Below, one piece after another: positions 12,601-23,235 of a stretch of DNA of 64,000 bases; position 1 is the stretch's first letter; every line of letters begins with the position of its first letter. This DNA comes from Lytechinus pictus (lineage: Eukaryota; Echinodermata; Echinoidea; Temnopleuroida; Toxopneustidae): positions 12,772,501-12,836,500 of the forward strand of contig NC_087245.1 in assembly GCF_037042905.1 (NCBI RefSeq), written 5' to 3'. Position numbers and translations under genes: made by a program. Below the pieces are notes generated by a model. It was given only the letters and a program-made list of their open reading frames with translations. It made no database searches and was not told where the DNA came from.

Positions 12601-13329
12601 CTAATGGCATTGTGTTGTTCTAATTCACAGGAGGCCCAAGCATATGCAGAAGAGAACAGCTTATTGTTTATGGAGACATCTGCCAAGACTGCCATGAATG
12701 TCAATGATATATTCCTGGCAATAGGTGAGTAAAATAAAAGAATAAAAACACCTTCCACACCATAAGCAATTTATTTTGAATGTGAAATATTAAAATAAAC
12801 TAAAGGGGATATTTTCATTTGTTTATTGGAAATCGAATATTTTGGTGGAGCCTCCCTACATGTAAATAGTTTTGTTTAATTTTTTTGTACACAAATTCAG
12901 GCTTGGATTTCAAACAAGAATAAAAGCAGGCAGTTTCAATTTTAATTGTCTGAATGGAAACCATTCAAAGTTTTCTTTGTGATTTTTAATTCATTTTGTC
13001 AATGCATGATTTTCAAAGTTGCATTTTTTGTGTATGTAGATGTGAGTAGCTTGCAGTAATAGACAATGTACCTTTCCCAGATATAATTCGTTCTATGAAA
13101 TTTTCTTTTCGTTTCACACCAAATGAAGTGATTTTCTTGTAATGAGTCAGTGGTGAATAGCATTTGGTTTTCACATGTCCATCGTTCTCTCTATTTCTTT
13201 ATAACAGCCAAGAAGCTTCCAAAGAATGACCAAGTTGGAGGGCCCAGTAGTGGACAAAGGGGCACAAACAGGGGTGTGGACCTAACAGAGAGTAACCAGC
13301 AATCATCAGGGGGGTGTTGCAAAAACTAA
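9508..13329 (+). CDS. RAB5: Rab5 GTPase, 3' four coding exons (5' exon not in view)
   Basis: Small GTPase of the Rab5 family, which controls fusion and identity of early endosomes. Coding exons are 9508-9659, 11320-11442, 12631-12724 and 13208-13329, with GT-AG introns of 1660, 1188 and 483 bases. They join in frame to about 163 residues, corresponding to roughly residue 55 to the end of the 215-residue human protein. Visible are G3 WDTAGQERY, the Rab5-typical [21 protein letters not shown]4 NKAD, G5 ETSAK, and a C-terminal CCKN, a double-cysteine geranylgeranylation end. The P-loop and most of switch I must come from an upstream exon that I could not find. The 5A/5B/5C subtype cannot be assigned from this part. 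It converges on the PP2C-like gene at 22-25 kb. Confidence 0.93.
10741..11244. mobile_element. 504-bp TIR transposon in Rab5 intron, TSD TATAC
   Basis: The element begins CAGGGTTCCCAGC and ends GCTGGGAACCCTG, and TATAC flanks both ends (10736-10740 and 11245-11249). Near the ends are repeated TCAGGGAAAT motifs. It is non-autonomous, with no transposase ORF. It hosts a second, younger foldback element in its middle. The CAGGG start resembles hAT-like ends, but a clear 8-bp duplication is not seen, so the superfamily is left open. Confidence 0.75.
10826..11029. mobile_element. Nested double-foldback element
   Basis: The outer ends are complementary (AAAATATAACAGTCTGACTG at the left, its mirror at the right). 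Inside are two successive palindromes, each with CTTTTGGGTCGATCAAAATCC facing its complement around a 3-base centre (near 10883 and 10971). The same arm therefore appears four times in alternating orientation. It sits inside the 10741-11244 transposon, so it inserted later. The 122-residue ORF crossing it is a by-product of the repeats. Confidence 0.75.
11320..11442 (+). CDS. RAB5: Rab5 exon: G4 NKAD
   Basis: The acceptor TTTTGTCTAG ends at 11319 and the donor GTACGT starts at 11443. The 41 codons run [19 protein letters not shown], then [26 protein letters not shown] gives guanine specificity. QRQASPN is the conserved Rab5 stretch around a serine phosphorylated in vertebrate Rab5 proteins. 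Confidence 0.93.
11697..12446. repeat. Dispersed repeat with poly-G and poly-C edges
   Basis: The left edge has a G run followed by GGCCTCGGAGGCC and a C run. The right edge has a long C run and then CCATATGAACTCCCAAAATA and CCTAGATAGGGTTAA. That right-hand end recurs in reverse at 18912-18957 (TTAACCCTATCTAGGCC), so it is a member of a dispersed family. The interior has no coding sequence that I recognise. It lies in the second visible Rab5 intron. Confidence 0.55.
12631..12724 (+). CDS. RAB5: Rab5 exon: G5 ETSAK
   Basis: The acceptor TAATTCACAG ends at 12630 and the donor GTGAGT starts at 12725. It encodes [19 protein letters not shown] and then [12 protein letters not shown], ending one base into an Ala codon. 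ETSAK is the G5 loop contacting the guanine base. Confidence 0.93.
13208..13329 (+). CDS. RAB5: Rab5 last coding exon, prenylation end CCKN
   Basis: The acceptor TTTATAACAG ends at 13207 and the TAA stop is at 13327-13329. It encodes the variable tail [18 protein letters not shown], then TNRGVDLTE and a Ser/Gly linker ending GGCCKN. The two cysteines are the expected geranylgeranylation sites. The KKLPKN and NRGVDL blocks are Rab5 hallmarks. Confidence 0.93.
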
Positions 13330-16300
13330 CGAAGGCTGCCAGTCTCATCATGAAATGTTGCATATTATTTTGAAAGACAGAAAGATTGGGGCAGCCAAAG
13401 GTCTTGCCCTGTGCTCTGAAGCTAGAGACATACCTACAAAAAAAAATCCAGAAATTCATTTAATCAGAACATAGTTGGCAGAGGTGGTTTAGGCTGTTCC
13501 CACTGCTTTACTCTTGAGTTCCTTTCTGCTGCTATCTAGACCTTCCTCGGTGATGCGCATACGTAGTGTAGCACAGCAATGACCGTCGGTGAGAACAGCC
13601 TTCTATTGTGTGGGTACGAACTAGTGCTCTGTCTGTAAGGTTTATATCATGAACTCTACAGAACTGAATGTGAAATATGTGATATGCAAATGATACACAT
13701 CACTTAATATATTGGTAAGAATTACCCACACAAGTTGTCTTAAATAGTTAACTTCCCACACCTGATAGTTGAGGGTGTGTATACCATGTTGAAAGTACCA
13801 TGTGTGGGTCATTATGCCAGAAGAAAGTGATATGTTTTATTTGTTTTATGAACTAATGGTATGGATTATCATTGTTTGATAAATTGCCCTCATTTAAAAA
13901 TCATGACTCGTTATTATACTTACGATCGGTCATCACTTATCGTAAGTAAAATTTCATTCGAGGCAAAATGAGTGGATGGGCACACAAATGCTCCTAACCA
14001 ATGATTTAATGAAGAAACACTTTATGATCTCATAAATCCATTTTCTTTATCTATGACCAGTCACAAACAAATATACCATGGGATACTCTTCAATATGTGA
14101 AGAAATAATAGCCAGAAGATAAATGAACCCAAAGCTGACATTATAAAAACAAATGTGACATAGGCTTACCATTTATGAATTAATTCTGATATGAAGATAT
14201 TTGGAACCATACATTATAAACCATAGAATCAAAGTTATGTCAAGCTATTTTAATTTTGGGTATAAACTGAGTAGAAGCAAGGCTTGCACTTTGTTCAAAT
14301 CATGGAATTTTTCCTGACCAATTAAAAAATAATTTTAAAAAGACACATAATTTTATAACAAGGTACTGTACAAGAAATCTCTCATTAGAACATTTCCCGT
14401 TTTGTGGTAACTTTAAAAAACTTGAGTGGTATTGTAGGAATTTATTTTCTTCAAAATGTTCCATGCATTATGCTTCATTCCAGCTGGCATGATTTATCCT
14501 CTTGTGATGTCATTTTGCCATCACAATACTATTTTGATTTTACATACAAGATTTACTGCCTCACAACCCACAATAAATCACTAGGCAAGGTCTTCTGAAA
14601 TAATTTAAAATAGTAGTTTAGTCTTTATGAATCAAATTAGAAAAGAAGGCCAGCTCTTCTGGAAGAGGGATTCTTCTTTTACTTTCTGTCAGTTTGAATC
14701 CATTAAGTTAATTCAGGTACAAGAGTTTCTTTGATACCATTTCTTTTTCTTTGGACGGCTGAGAGTGATTCTTCAAATTTCAAACTTCCAATTTCTCATT
14801 CTTTTATCTCTCCCTAAAATCTTTCTGCATTGTATCAGAAATTAGTTGGGTTATTGTTAATCAATTTTGAAAAGCTATGTATCATTTTAAAGCCTATGAT
14901 CTACTCTTTCAATGAGAATTGATAAATATGAAGAAAAAAATGGTTAAAATGAAGGTGAGTGGTCTTGTATCTTTCAAGAGTGTGTAGATGACTCTCATTT
15001 GTAGTGATGAAAATTAATTTAATTGCCTCTAATTGAAGAATTCAGGAAATTCATGTTTAGTGTTCAAAATTTGATGGTATGGCTATATAGGAAATACACC
15101 TGGCAGTGTACAATTTCTTTTACTAGTTACACTTAATAAAACTGAAGATGCCAATAGTGTTTCGAGTGAGCATGGAAACCAATCGGTGTGGAGGACAGTA
15201 AGTCTAGTTCATATTACAATGTATGTACATAAGGATACTGTGATGTACATTCACACAAATCCATCCAAGCATCAATTTTATCCTTTTATTATGAAAAAAA
15301 AAGACAAATATTATGTTCATGAAAACAACTTGTATGATAAGAATAATACTAACTATTGTAATGGTTGTGAATTATAAATAAGTGAATACAGAAACTAAGT
15401 AAATGTTATTGTAAATATGGATTATATGCTTATTATTTGTATCATGTGTTCCAACATTTTTGTTAATCTTGTCTCTTTCATAGTTTTATTATCTCAACCC
15501 AGGTGTCTAGTATTTTCTCCAGTATATTGTTTCACATGTATGTAGTCGGAAGGCAACTCGTTTATTTACAGCACTTATAGTTGATCTAGTTATTTACGGG
15601 AAATGTGCCCTGGTATATGATAAATCAATCACTTTATGAAGTATGATAAGTAGGTCAGATAATTCTAGTATTTGATTTCTCTTATTTACAAGGGTAGTCT
15701 TTTACTCTTGTAATTTACAGAGTATCCTGTCACAGAGTGATTTTTTAGCATGTATACTCACATCTGATTAATAATTAGCAAGGTATATTACCATTGTAAT
15801 AAAAATATGGTCACAGTATGATAATGAATGTCAGGAAATTATGTTTCCAGGGTATCGTAGAAGGGGCTGTGGCACCCCAAGGAATTCAACCAAGACTTTT
15901 TTTCACTGTTGTTGATTGCACGTGATACCGAATTAACTTGCACTAATATGTAGGCTTGCTACTAAACATATATTTTCCTCGCAGGACTGCTTGCAACACT
16001 CTCAGTTGTTGACTTCAGCCATTACTCTGAACACCTAAACAAATTTAAGCAATATTGAGTTCTTATAATTATGTAAACATGTATTCATTTGACTTGACAA
16101 TTGTTAGTAAGCTAAATCATATGATCAATGTTTATACAGTTGTACATCCATTTGATTGTGTGTGCTTTGGTACAGTCAAATTGGGTTTTATTATTGATGT
16201 GAATCTTGAAGTCATGTTTTATTAGCTTTATTTATCCACATCAAAAAAAGGTAATAGTAAAGATGAAAAAAGAGAATAAGATACAAGAAAAATACATTAA

Positions 16301-16888
16301 TCATAAGAATTGAAATATGAATGAAGTCTTTGTATATAAGATTCTTATTGCCCTTTAATTTTAACATAACCTAGAATTGCGACTTTGTTCATTGGGGACA
16401 CTTGTTTAAAAGAAATTGTCATTTTTCTCTGTTGAATTTTTCTTTCTCATGTTATTGCTTCTTGAATAAGCTTTGTATTAGCACAGTTGTACAATATTGT
16501 TCAGGTACAAGATACTTCTTGTAGCAACATATTTATAACACTTTACATATATATACAAATCTGTCTTGGATTGACATAATAACTCTAGTCTGTATAATAT
16601 CTTTCTCTCTTCATTTATGCAAGATGTCCCATTTTGCATGTTGTACTCTAGTACATGATAATGCTAGTTAGTGTGAATCTCAAGCTTACTTTTCGATGAA
16701 ATGCTCAAGTTCATTATTGTTTATTTAATAATTCTTGCAAGAGGTGTTAACTTTTTATTATAAACTGTCGGACATTTATCGGTGAAGTCTAACCCTTCGG
16801 AAAAAAAATAAACCAACTATTTTCACTACTGAAATATGTGATAACTGGGCAATGTGTACTTCATACTTGCATTATCAGATGAGGTAAG

Positions 16889-16932
16889 AAAGGGTGCTTT
16901 ATCTGTACAAATCTATTGAATTAGCACCCTTT
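16889..16932. repeat. Short hairpin, 10-bp stem
   Basis: AAAGGGTGCT at 16889-16898 is complementary to AGCACCCTTT at 16923-16932, with a 24-base loop. It lies in the presumed Rab5 3' UTR or downstream DNA. Function is unknown and chance is possible. Confidence 0.3.
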
Positions 16933-17054
16933 AGTTCCTGATCTGGGTGTAAGATACTCTTCAATAAACCAATTTCCAGTAAAAATGGGCAGTGTCTACT
17001 AGAATCAATGTTGATTAGAAATGCAATATCTACATCTAGAATGGATTTTTTTAT

Positions 17055-17215
17055 CAGGGGCCCTGTTTCATAAAGTCACAACTGTTGTGACTTTGCCATA
17101 ATGGCAACTACCATGGCAACAGGGCTCAGCAGCCAATCAAAATCAAGGTTACCATGGTAGTTGCCATAATGGCAAAGTTACAACAGTTGCAAGTTCTTTA
17201 TGAAACGGGCCCCTG
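17055..17215. mobile_element. Foldback MITE, GTTTCATAAAG family
   Basis: The 161-bp near-palindrome starts CAGGGGCCCTGTTTCATAAAG-like and ends with the mirror ATGAAACGGGCCCCTG. Both arms carry GCCATAATGGCAACTACCATGG or its complement. A diverged copy lies at 60911-61074. It has no coding content. Confidence 0.8.
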
Positions 17216-17860
17216 AAGTATGCTATCAGTAGTACATATTGGAAGATACAAATTCCATTTATGTAGTTTGTATGAATGGCTAACGTTTGCTTGATGTGAA
17301 AGAATTGTCACTGTGCCGTCCTCAGTGTACCGGTATATGTTAAATTGCCACATCTTGTTTTGGATGATGTGTAGCTGGAGTCGTACGTTGGTATAAAGCG
17401 ATGTAAGTATATGAAAGATGGTCTCGGATGCCTGTACATCTGTTATTATTCATGGGAAAAAACTTAATATATCTAATACAAGATTATTTTTGGATCATGT
17501 TGCAGTCATGATATTTTAAGTCATCAGCTTGAGGTTTTATAAAATTGTGTAGAGTCAAATATCGTTTTTTTTTTTTTTTTTTTTAAGAGAAGGCTGGGGT
17601 TTGAATCATCCCAATAATTCTGTCATATGAACTTATTTTATGAATGTACTTTATTTGTAGGAGTACTGCGATGCAGTATACATTTTCAGCATGTCAAAAC
17701 TGTTGAGTAGAATAGGCTGAGCTGCTGCTGCTTGGCGGATACTGTAGTTACAGGGAAACTTTGGGACTCTCTTGGCAAACTATAAAGCCACTAGACACAC
17801 ACTGGTCTAGTAAAAGTACACTGTCTTGTGAGTGTGCTCATTAGTCAGTGTATGTACTGT

Positions 17861-18006
17861 GTTAGGAGACATGGCTACACTTTGGCTAGAGGAAGAGGTG
17901 ATAAGTTGATATCGCATCAGGCAAAACACCAAAGTGTAGCCATGTCTCCTAACTGGCTAGAGGAAGAGGTGATAAGTTGATATCGCATCAGGCAAAACAC
18001 CAGTTA
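17861..18006. repeat. 25-bp perfect hairpin with duplicated 43-base loop
   Basis: Bases 17861-17885 are exactly complementary to 17929-17953. The 43-base loop (17886-17928, starting CTAGAGGAAGAGG and ending GGCAAAACA) is repeated without visible change at 17957-17999. This second copy is bracketed by a different short inverted pair, TAACTGG (17950-17956) and CCAGTTA (18000-18006). The region lies 4.5 kb downstream of the Rab5 stop codon. It could be a template-switch product, a MITE remnant or a hairpin RNA source; the sequence alone does not decide. Confidence 0.85.
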
Positions 18007-18500
18007 GTGTCTTGGGGTCAAGTTAGCCAAAATGACACAGTAAATTTCCTTTCTGTAATGTGGATTAAATCTTTGGGTTTTTTTTTCTTCTGCTAAGCCA
18101 AAATTATAGGAATGCTTATAAACAGTATATATTATGACTTCATAAAAAGCAAGGGCAATTTTTAGACTCCTTTATCGCTTAAAAAGTAAACATTTCCAAC
18201 TTTAAAACTTATTCAATGTATTATTTAGTCCTTTTGTGTTGTTCCTAAAGCTGTGTAGCTTATTACTACATCTGGAATAACTGGGTATGCTTTCAGTTTA
18301 TATAATATATAAAGTATAGACAGAGGTTGTTATTCTGGTTTGTAATTTTCATTATCATTTTGTTATTGTGTAAAGTTGATGATCATGCCTGTTTTATCCC
18401 AAAAGATGAAGATGTAATTAAAGAAAATGGATGAATACGTAATATGTGTATACTATTTACCATGTACAATGGCATATGTGTACTCTATTCACAGTGCAAA

Positions 18501-18511
18501 AATAAAATAAA
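18501..18511 (+). other. Candidate poly(A) signal (overlapping AATAAAATAAAA)
   Basis: Two overlapping AATAAA-like hexamers occur here on the + strand, about 5.2 kb after the Rab5 stop. It is one of several candidates (another AATAAA is near 16971), so it is only a possible 3' end for the Rab5 transcript. Confidence 0.2.
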
Positions 18512-18562
18512 ACAATTTTGCTATGGAATGATTTCATTTTTTTGTTCTGTTTGTCCACCTAC

Positions 18563-18843
18563 AGGCTCATATTCTAAAGTCTGGTTTCACTTACCGTTGT
18601 CTAACTGCTAAAATTTTGGGAAGTGGAAAATGTAAGAAATTTGCATACATTGTATATTTCTAATATTTGCTATGCTCTAGTCATGCTTTAATGATGAAGA
18701 AAACCGTTTTAGATATTCCAGATAATGAGCAGATAAATTGAACCTGCACAGTAAGATATGTGTGCCACAATTGGCTATCCATAGTTAAACCAAACTTTAG
18801 ACCAGCACTTAAATTAAGCCCGATTTTAGAATACTATACGGAC
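18563..18843. mobile_element. TIR element, GTATTCTGAA family (older copy)
   Basis: The left end, TCATATTCTAAAGTCTGGTTT, faces TTTAGAATACTATACGGACC at the right. The inner part of the right arm has CCATAGTTAAACCAAACTTT. A better preserved relative lies at 63277-63585 with the same order of blocks. It is non-coding. Confidence 0.6.
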
Positions 18844-18911
18844 CACAGAGTTAGCTCAATTTCATATTTTTGTTATAACAATGTACTGCCTAAATGTTCA
18901 ACAGTTTTATC

Positions 18912-18957
18912 TTAACCCTATCTAGGCCAGGTTATTTTGGGAGATCATATGGCCAAC
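18912..18957. repeat. Fragment of the 11.7-12.4 kb repeat family
   Basis: TTAACCCTATCTAGGCC followed by TATTTTGGGAGATCATATGG is the reverse complement, with small changes, of the right end of the repeat at 12401-12444. Only this end is present. Confidence 0.6.
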
Positions 18958-19361
18958 ATAAAAATGAAATCAAAAATGAAATCCATGATAAGGTGAATAA
19001 GATATAAATCATTTGCCCATGCTGAAAAAATTATCTGCGATTCACGATTTCCCCTTTTTTGGTGGGACACACTGTAATACAAATGCATGTAAATGAATAC
19101 ATCAGCTTTGTGAAATGTCAAGATTTAAATTTAATCCAGAAAGATCTGCACACAAACAAATCATTTATAGAATCTAAATATTGCATAAAAAATTGTGTTT
19201 TTTTTTATTGGAAAAGGACGGAAATAGGAACTCATGACAAAATTTACAACATAGAATACTAGAAATTCAATGCCAAAATAGTGAGCATCATAGAGATATA
19301 TAATTATATGCACAAGCACTCAGTCACTTTACACACATATTTTACTTGAAATTGAAAAGGC

Positions 19362-19637
19362 CAGGGCCCCATCTAACAAAGAGTTACGATTGATCCAATC
19401 AATCATAACTATGGAAATCATAACATCGGTGTCATAATTTTTTCTACAGGAAATTTGCAGAATGTCCTTTGTAAACACAGGCAAACGCACCAAATTGTCA
19501 AGAAAATGATGAATGTATGAATATACATCATATCTACAATTTTTTTTTAAAGGTGCATTTTAGAGGTAGGCATTGCAGGCTTTCCATAGTTGGGGGTTGA
19601 TCAGATCAATCGCAACTCTTTATACAACAGGGCCCTG
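19362..19637. mobile_element. TIR element, GATTGATCCAATCAATC family
   Basis: The left end, CAGGGCCCCATCTAACAAAG with AGTTACGATTGATCC, faces GATCAATCGCAACTC and CAGGGCCCTG at the right. The length is 276 bp. A related copy is at about 63582-63793. It is non-coding. Confidence 0.7.
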
Positions 19638-20074
19638 ATTAGGATAAATGTCCTAAAATTGGTAAACTATGGAATGTATGCTGACATTACTCTTGCATTA
19701 TTTGCACACCCGAGTAATAACTTGTAGACATCAATATCTCGTTCTGTATATAATGGTTTGTCCATATAAAAAAATGTGTGCTTGCGACCAAAGTTCTTGA
19801 AACTGCAAAGTTCACTCACCCTGAACAATTTTTTTTGAGGGAATGAATGTTTTGGAAGAGCAAATCAGTGGAACTTTGCACCATTCAACGTTGCTGCAAA
19901 CACCAACCATTTACAGTTAAAATGAATTGAATACCTTCAGAACAAGACCCATCCCAGTTTAAATCATTGCTACCATTCCTTGCAATACAGCATTTTAGAA
20001 TTTCACAGAACAAATTCCTCCTAGGTACCTATTTGCAATGCCTCGACTAAATGTGGCATATCTAAATTAGTGAT

Positions 20075-20160
20075 GATAGGATTTGAACCCCAAACTCCAT
20101 TCGTACTAAGATGACTTGGTCACTTGACTCTACTACTACACATTGATGATCTTTATACTT
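20075..20160 (-). repeat. Possible tRNA-derived SINE fragment
   Basis: On the - strand the sequence GGTTCAAATCC (20089-20079) fits an RNA polymerase III box B. Upstream lies AGAGTCAAGTGACC, a weak box A match, at about tRNA spacing. It does not fold convincingly as an intact tRNA. A decayed tRNA-related repeat is the best guess. Confidence 0.25.
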
Positions 20161-20638
20161 TTAAAATGACCTTTTACTAAACATAGAGGGGGCAGTGCTA
20201 CTCAAGGGAGTGTTGTTTGAGAATATTTCTACGAGCAATTTTTTGGGTGGTCTTCATTGACAAACTTCATTTGTGGAATGAAAATATTTGCTTGGTAGAA
20301 ACAATAACATAAAATGACTGTTTTTGATTGACCCCATTCTGTTAGTCAACCATTAGCTTGTTCAAATTGTGCTTATTTTTCTGTTATTCTATTCAAAACT
20401 GAAATCGGGATCATTGCTCAAAACAAATACTAAATTTAAAGAGAGTATACAATTGTGGATATATCCTTTGTGGAAAGTTTTAAGCACAAACTGATAATAA
20501 AAATAACATTCTGTTTGACAGAATAGAAAACAATACACAGGATAAAATCTTAAGCCAGAATATTTCCACTTGTAAATTTGTTGCTTAAAATATATGTAAA
20601 TCAATTTTAATTCTTACCAATATACTGATAGATATTAT

Positions 20639-21053
20639 CAGGGTGCTACAACATTTTTAGAAGCACTTGCCCTTTCGGGCAAGTACATTTTTAAATAGTT
20701 GGAATATACTTGCACGAAAATCTTTCTCACTTGCCCGAAAAAATCCTTGAAAAAAAAGTTTTACCTCTTCAAAAGAAAGTATTGCGATTTCATAAACCAT
20801 TGACCTTTTTTTCTCTTTTGACATGAACTGATCTACCTTTATTGCATTTCTTTTTCCAAAGTGATTTTATTTTGCCCGCCATGATCAAATTTAGGGTCGA
20901 TAAATCATATCGACCCTAATTTTGGTCATTCTACTCTGAGAATTTTGCTTGCCCAATTCGGGTAAGTAGAGTTTATCTTTACTTCAGAACACTTGCCCGA
21001 CTCTAACTTTTACTTGCCCAGGGCAATCGGGCAAGTGCTTATGTAGCACCTTG
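20639..21053. mobile_element. TIR element, GGTGCTAC / ACTTGCCCG family
   Basis: CAGGGTGCTAC at the left faces GTAGCACCTTG at the right. Next to the ends are AAGCACTTGCCC and its complement GGGCAAGTGCTT. The motif ACTTGCCCG recurs inside, and a central palindrome reads TAGGGTCGATAAATCATATCG, followed by its reverse near 20930. The length is 415 bp. No ORF of note. Confidence 0.65.
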
Positions 21054-22159
21054 TACATCATCTAACTAACTCCTTAAAATTCACAAATGTTAAGAAAAGA
21101 ATAAAAGTTTGCACATTAAACACACACATGTAAGTCCCACCCTGGCATGAATACAGGGGACGAAATTGGACGGAATACTATGAATATAATAGCAATACTG
21201 CATCTGGCAAAAGCAGAACAATTGTATTTCTCTGAACTGAATGCCAAAAGGAAGATCCTCCCCAGTATCCTAAAATGGTACTTTGCTGCAGAAATTATTA
21301 GAGCAAAAACAAAAACAAACAAAAAAATAATACTGATTTACAAATTAGTGGGTGTTCCTACTCTTACTGATCAAGTTCTGCCAGAAAATGAAATTGATTC
21401 ATTTCATTCTAGAGTGAGGACATGCTTTTCAGAAGCCAAGTTATTTAAAAGTCATTTGGAGACTTCATTGTCTGGTTTACATAGTACATATCCAAACACT
21501 TTATATGTGCTTGCGTGGTTAGGCAAATTATTATTTACAAGGGCATTTTGATATTGATAATAAGCTTTTGTCTGATGCTGTAATCTAAAAAATATTTTCA
21601 GAGGTGCATAATGATCATTACCCCTTTTTCAGCTGAAGTTTCCTTTTTAGCTTAAAGCATTCTCCAAATTTACATGCTCCCTTGGCAAGGTAACCCTTAT
21701 TCCTTGATATGGCATAGTCATTAAGATTTACTGCATTGCTTTGGTCAATATTCTTTCATTCAATTTCCTGTTTTTCCTCATAATATACTAGTATGATTAT
21801 GAAGTGTTACAGTGTAAGACTGGAAGATCAAACTAAATGCTCTTTGATATAAACTATTTGACATAAGCCAAACAGTTTAAAAAAGTTAAGTGGCATGTGA
21901 CACATAACTAGCATTGAAAAGCAACTCAGGGGGCATTAATTGAAACTTGAAAATCAGTAAATCCAAAGTTGAACATAGGAATTTGTGTTTGATTTTCAGG
22001 CATTTTAGACATTCAAAATCATTTTTTGTGAAACAGGCTAATAAATTAAATATATATTAATTTCTGCATTTACAAACTTGTCTCACGTAAGGATTCTTTA
22101 AAAAGCAAAAATTAAAATGAATGATATACTTCATACTTCCAAGTTTTGAATTGAGCAAT

Positions 22160-23235
22160 TCACAATTGGCAACCATGAAGAAGAATGACCATAATAGTGA
22201 TATTATCCCTTGAGCCAGCCAATAAGGCACTCTGAACTAGTCTTTCACTGATCATTTCCGCAGTTAATCTATACTCTTCCTTCTTATCTACAATACTACG
22301 TCCATCGGAAAGCCGGGACTTTGCATAGAAGGTGTGGAGCTCTGTCAGAGTTTCAACATCTGCTTCATTCCCATCCTCACAGAGTGCAGAAATCAGGCTT
22401 TCAAAGTCTGTCTTCATGCTTGCATTGTCGTTGAATTCTTCCTTGTAGTTTTTCATGTCAGAGACCGTCTCGTTTTCGCTCTCTGCCTTAGCATCCACAA
22501 CACCTTTCACCCTGATACTTTTCTTCTGATTGTTCCCTTCATTGGATGTTGTTTTCTGATGATCATCAGTGTCCTTATCAGTAAGAGGTTCATTCCAGTT
22601 TATCTGTGACTTGCTGTTGGCATCATCATCACCATCATCTTCATCATCGGCATCCTCCTTCAATGACTGAAGTGGATTTCTAAACTGCTTCTTCTGGACA
22701 TTGGCCTCGTCTCCCTCAGCAGCATCTATGTCAATGACTGATGATACTGTATTGTCAAATCCTGCCTGGTCGTAACTGGTGCCCAACCCTGTCACATATG
22801 ACTCACCAAGGAAATCCTCTCCATATGTTGTATCGTCTGACAACCCATAGCCACCAAATCCGTCCGGAACATTCTCCGCCTCTGTTCGTGACTGGCGAAT
22901 GGCAAGGGTCTGCTTGACCAATGAGATGACCTCCTCATCGGTCAGTACATCCCACAAGCCACAGGATGCCATGACAATAAACTCAGCATGCTGATCAATC
23001 TTGATGCTGGTTGTGTATGGATCAGGGATGACTGCCTTCTTGAGTTGTGGGTCTCCATAGTTACCTAGACCTCTTGTGGTGTCCAGGATGCCATTGACCC
23101 GCCCATTTGGACCCCCTGCATGGATTGATGCACCTGTCTTCTCCACACGTGACCTCTCCTGTTGATTTCCAGGAGTGTGATCTTTTGATAGACTATATGC
23201 CTTCCCAGCTCTGCAGAGGACTGCTTGGGTATTTC
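22160..23235 (-). CDS. PP2D1: PP2D1 exon 2: C-terminal half of PP2C fold
   Basis: The acceptor ATGTTTTAG is at 23236 and the stop codon is at 22162-22160. It encodes NTQAVLCRAGKAYSLSKDH (the PP2C ANxGDSRAVL strand region), RVNGILDTTRGLGNYGDP, FIVMASCGLWDVL and the final SRDNITIMVILL. Between these is a long insert rich in Asp, Glu and Ser (DADDEDDGDDD) that looks disordered. Confidence 0.9.

Larger units (their letters stand above)
13330..22159. other. Gap between the Rab5 and PP2D1 stop codons
   Basis: No second coding region is recognised. The first part is presumably Rab5 3' UTR of unknown length. AATAAA-like sites are frequent; a doubled one at 18501-18511 is one candidate end. The rest holds foldback elements at 17055, 18563, 19362 and 20639, and the hairpin with duplicated loop at 17861-18006. 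The PP2D1 3' UTR should enter from the right, but no clear - strand poly(A) signal was fixed. Confidence 0.5.

Noticed and set aside
21147..21551. 134-codon ORF on the + strand
   Set aside because: Starts with ATG but shows no recognisable domain, lies in AT-rich intergenic DNA and has no promoter or splice context. It was left out for lack of support.
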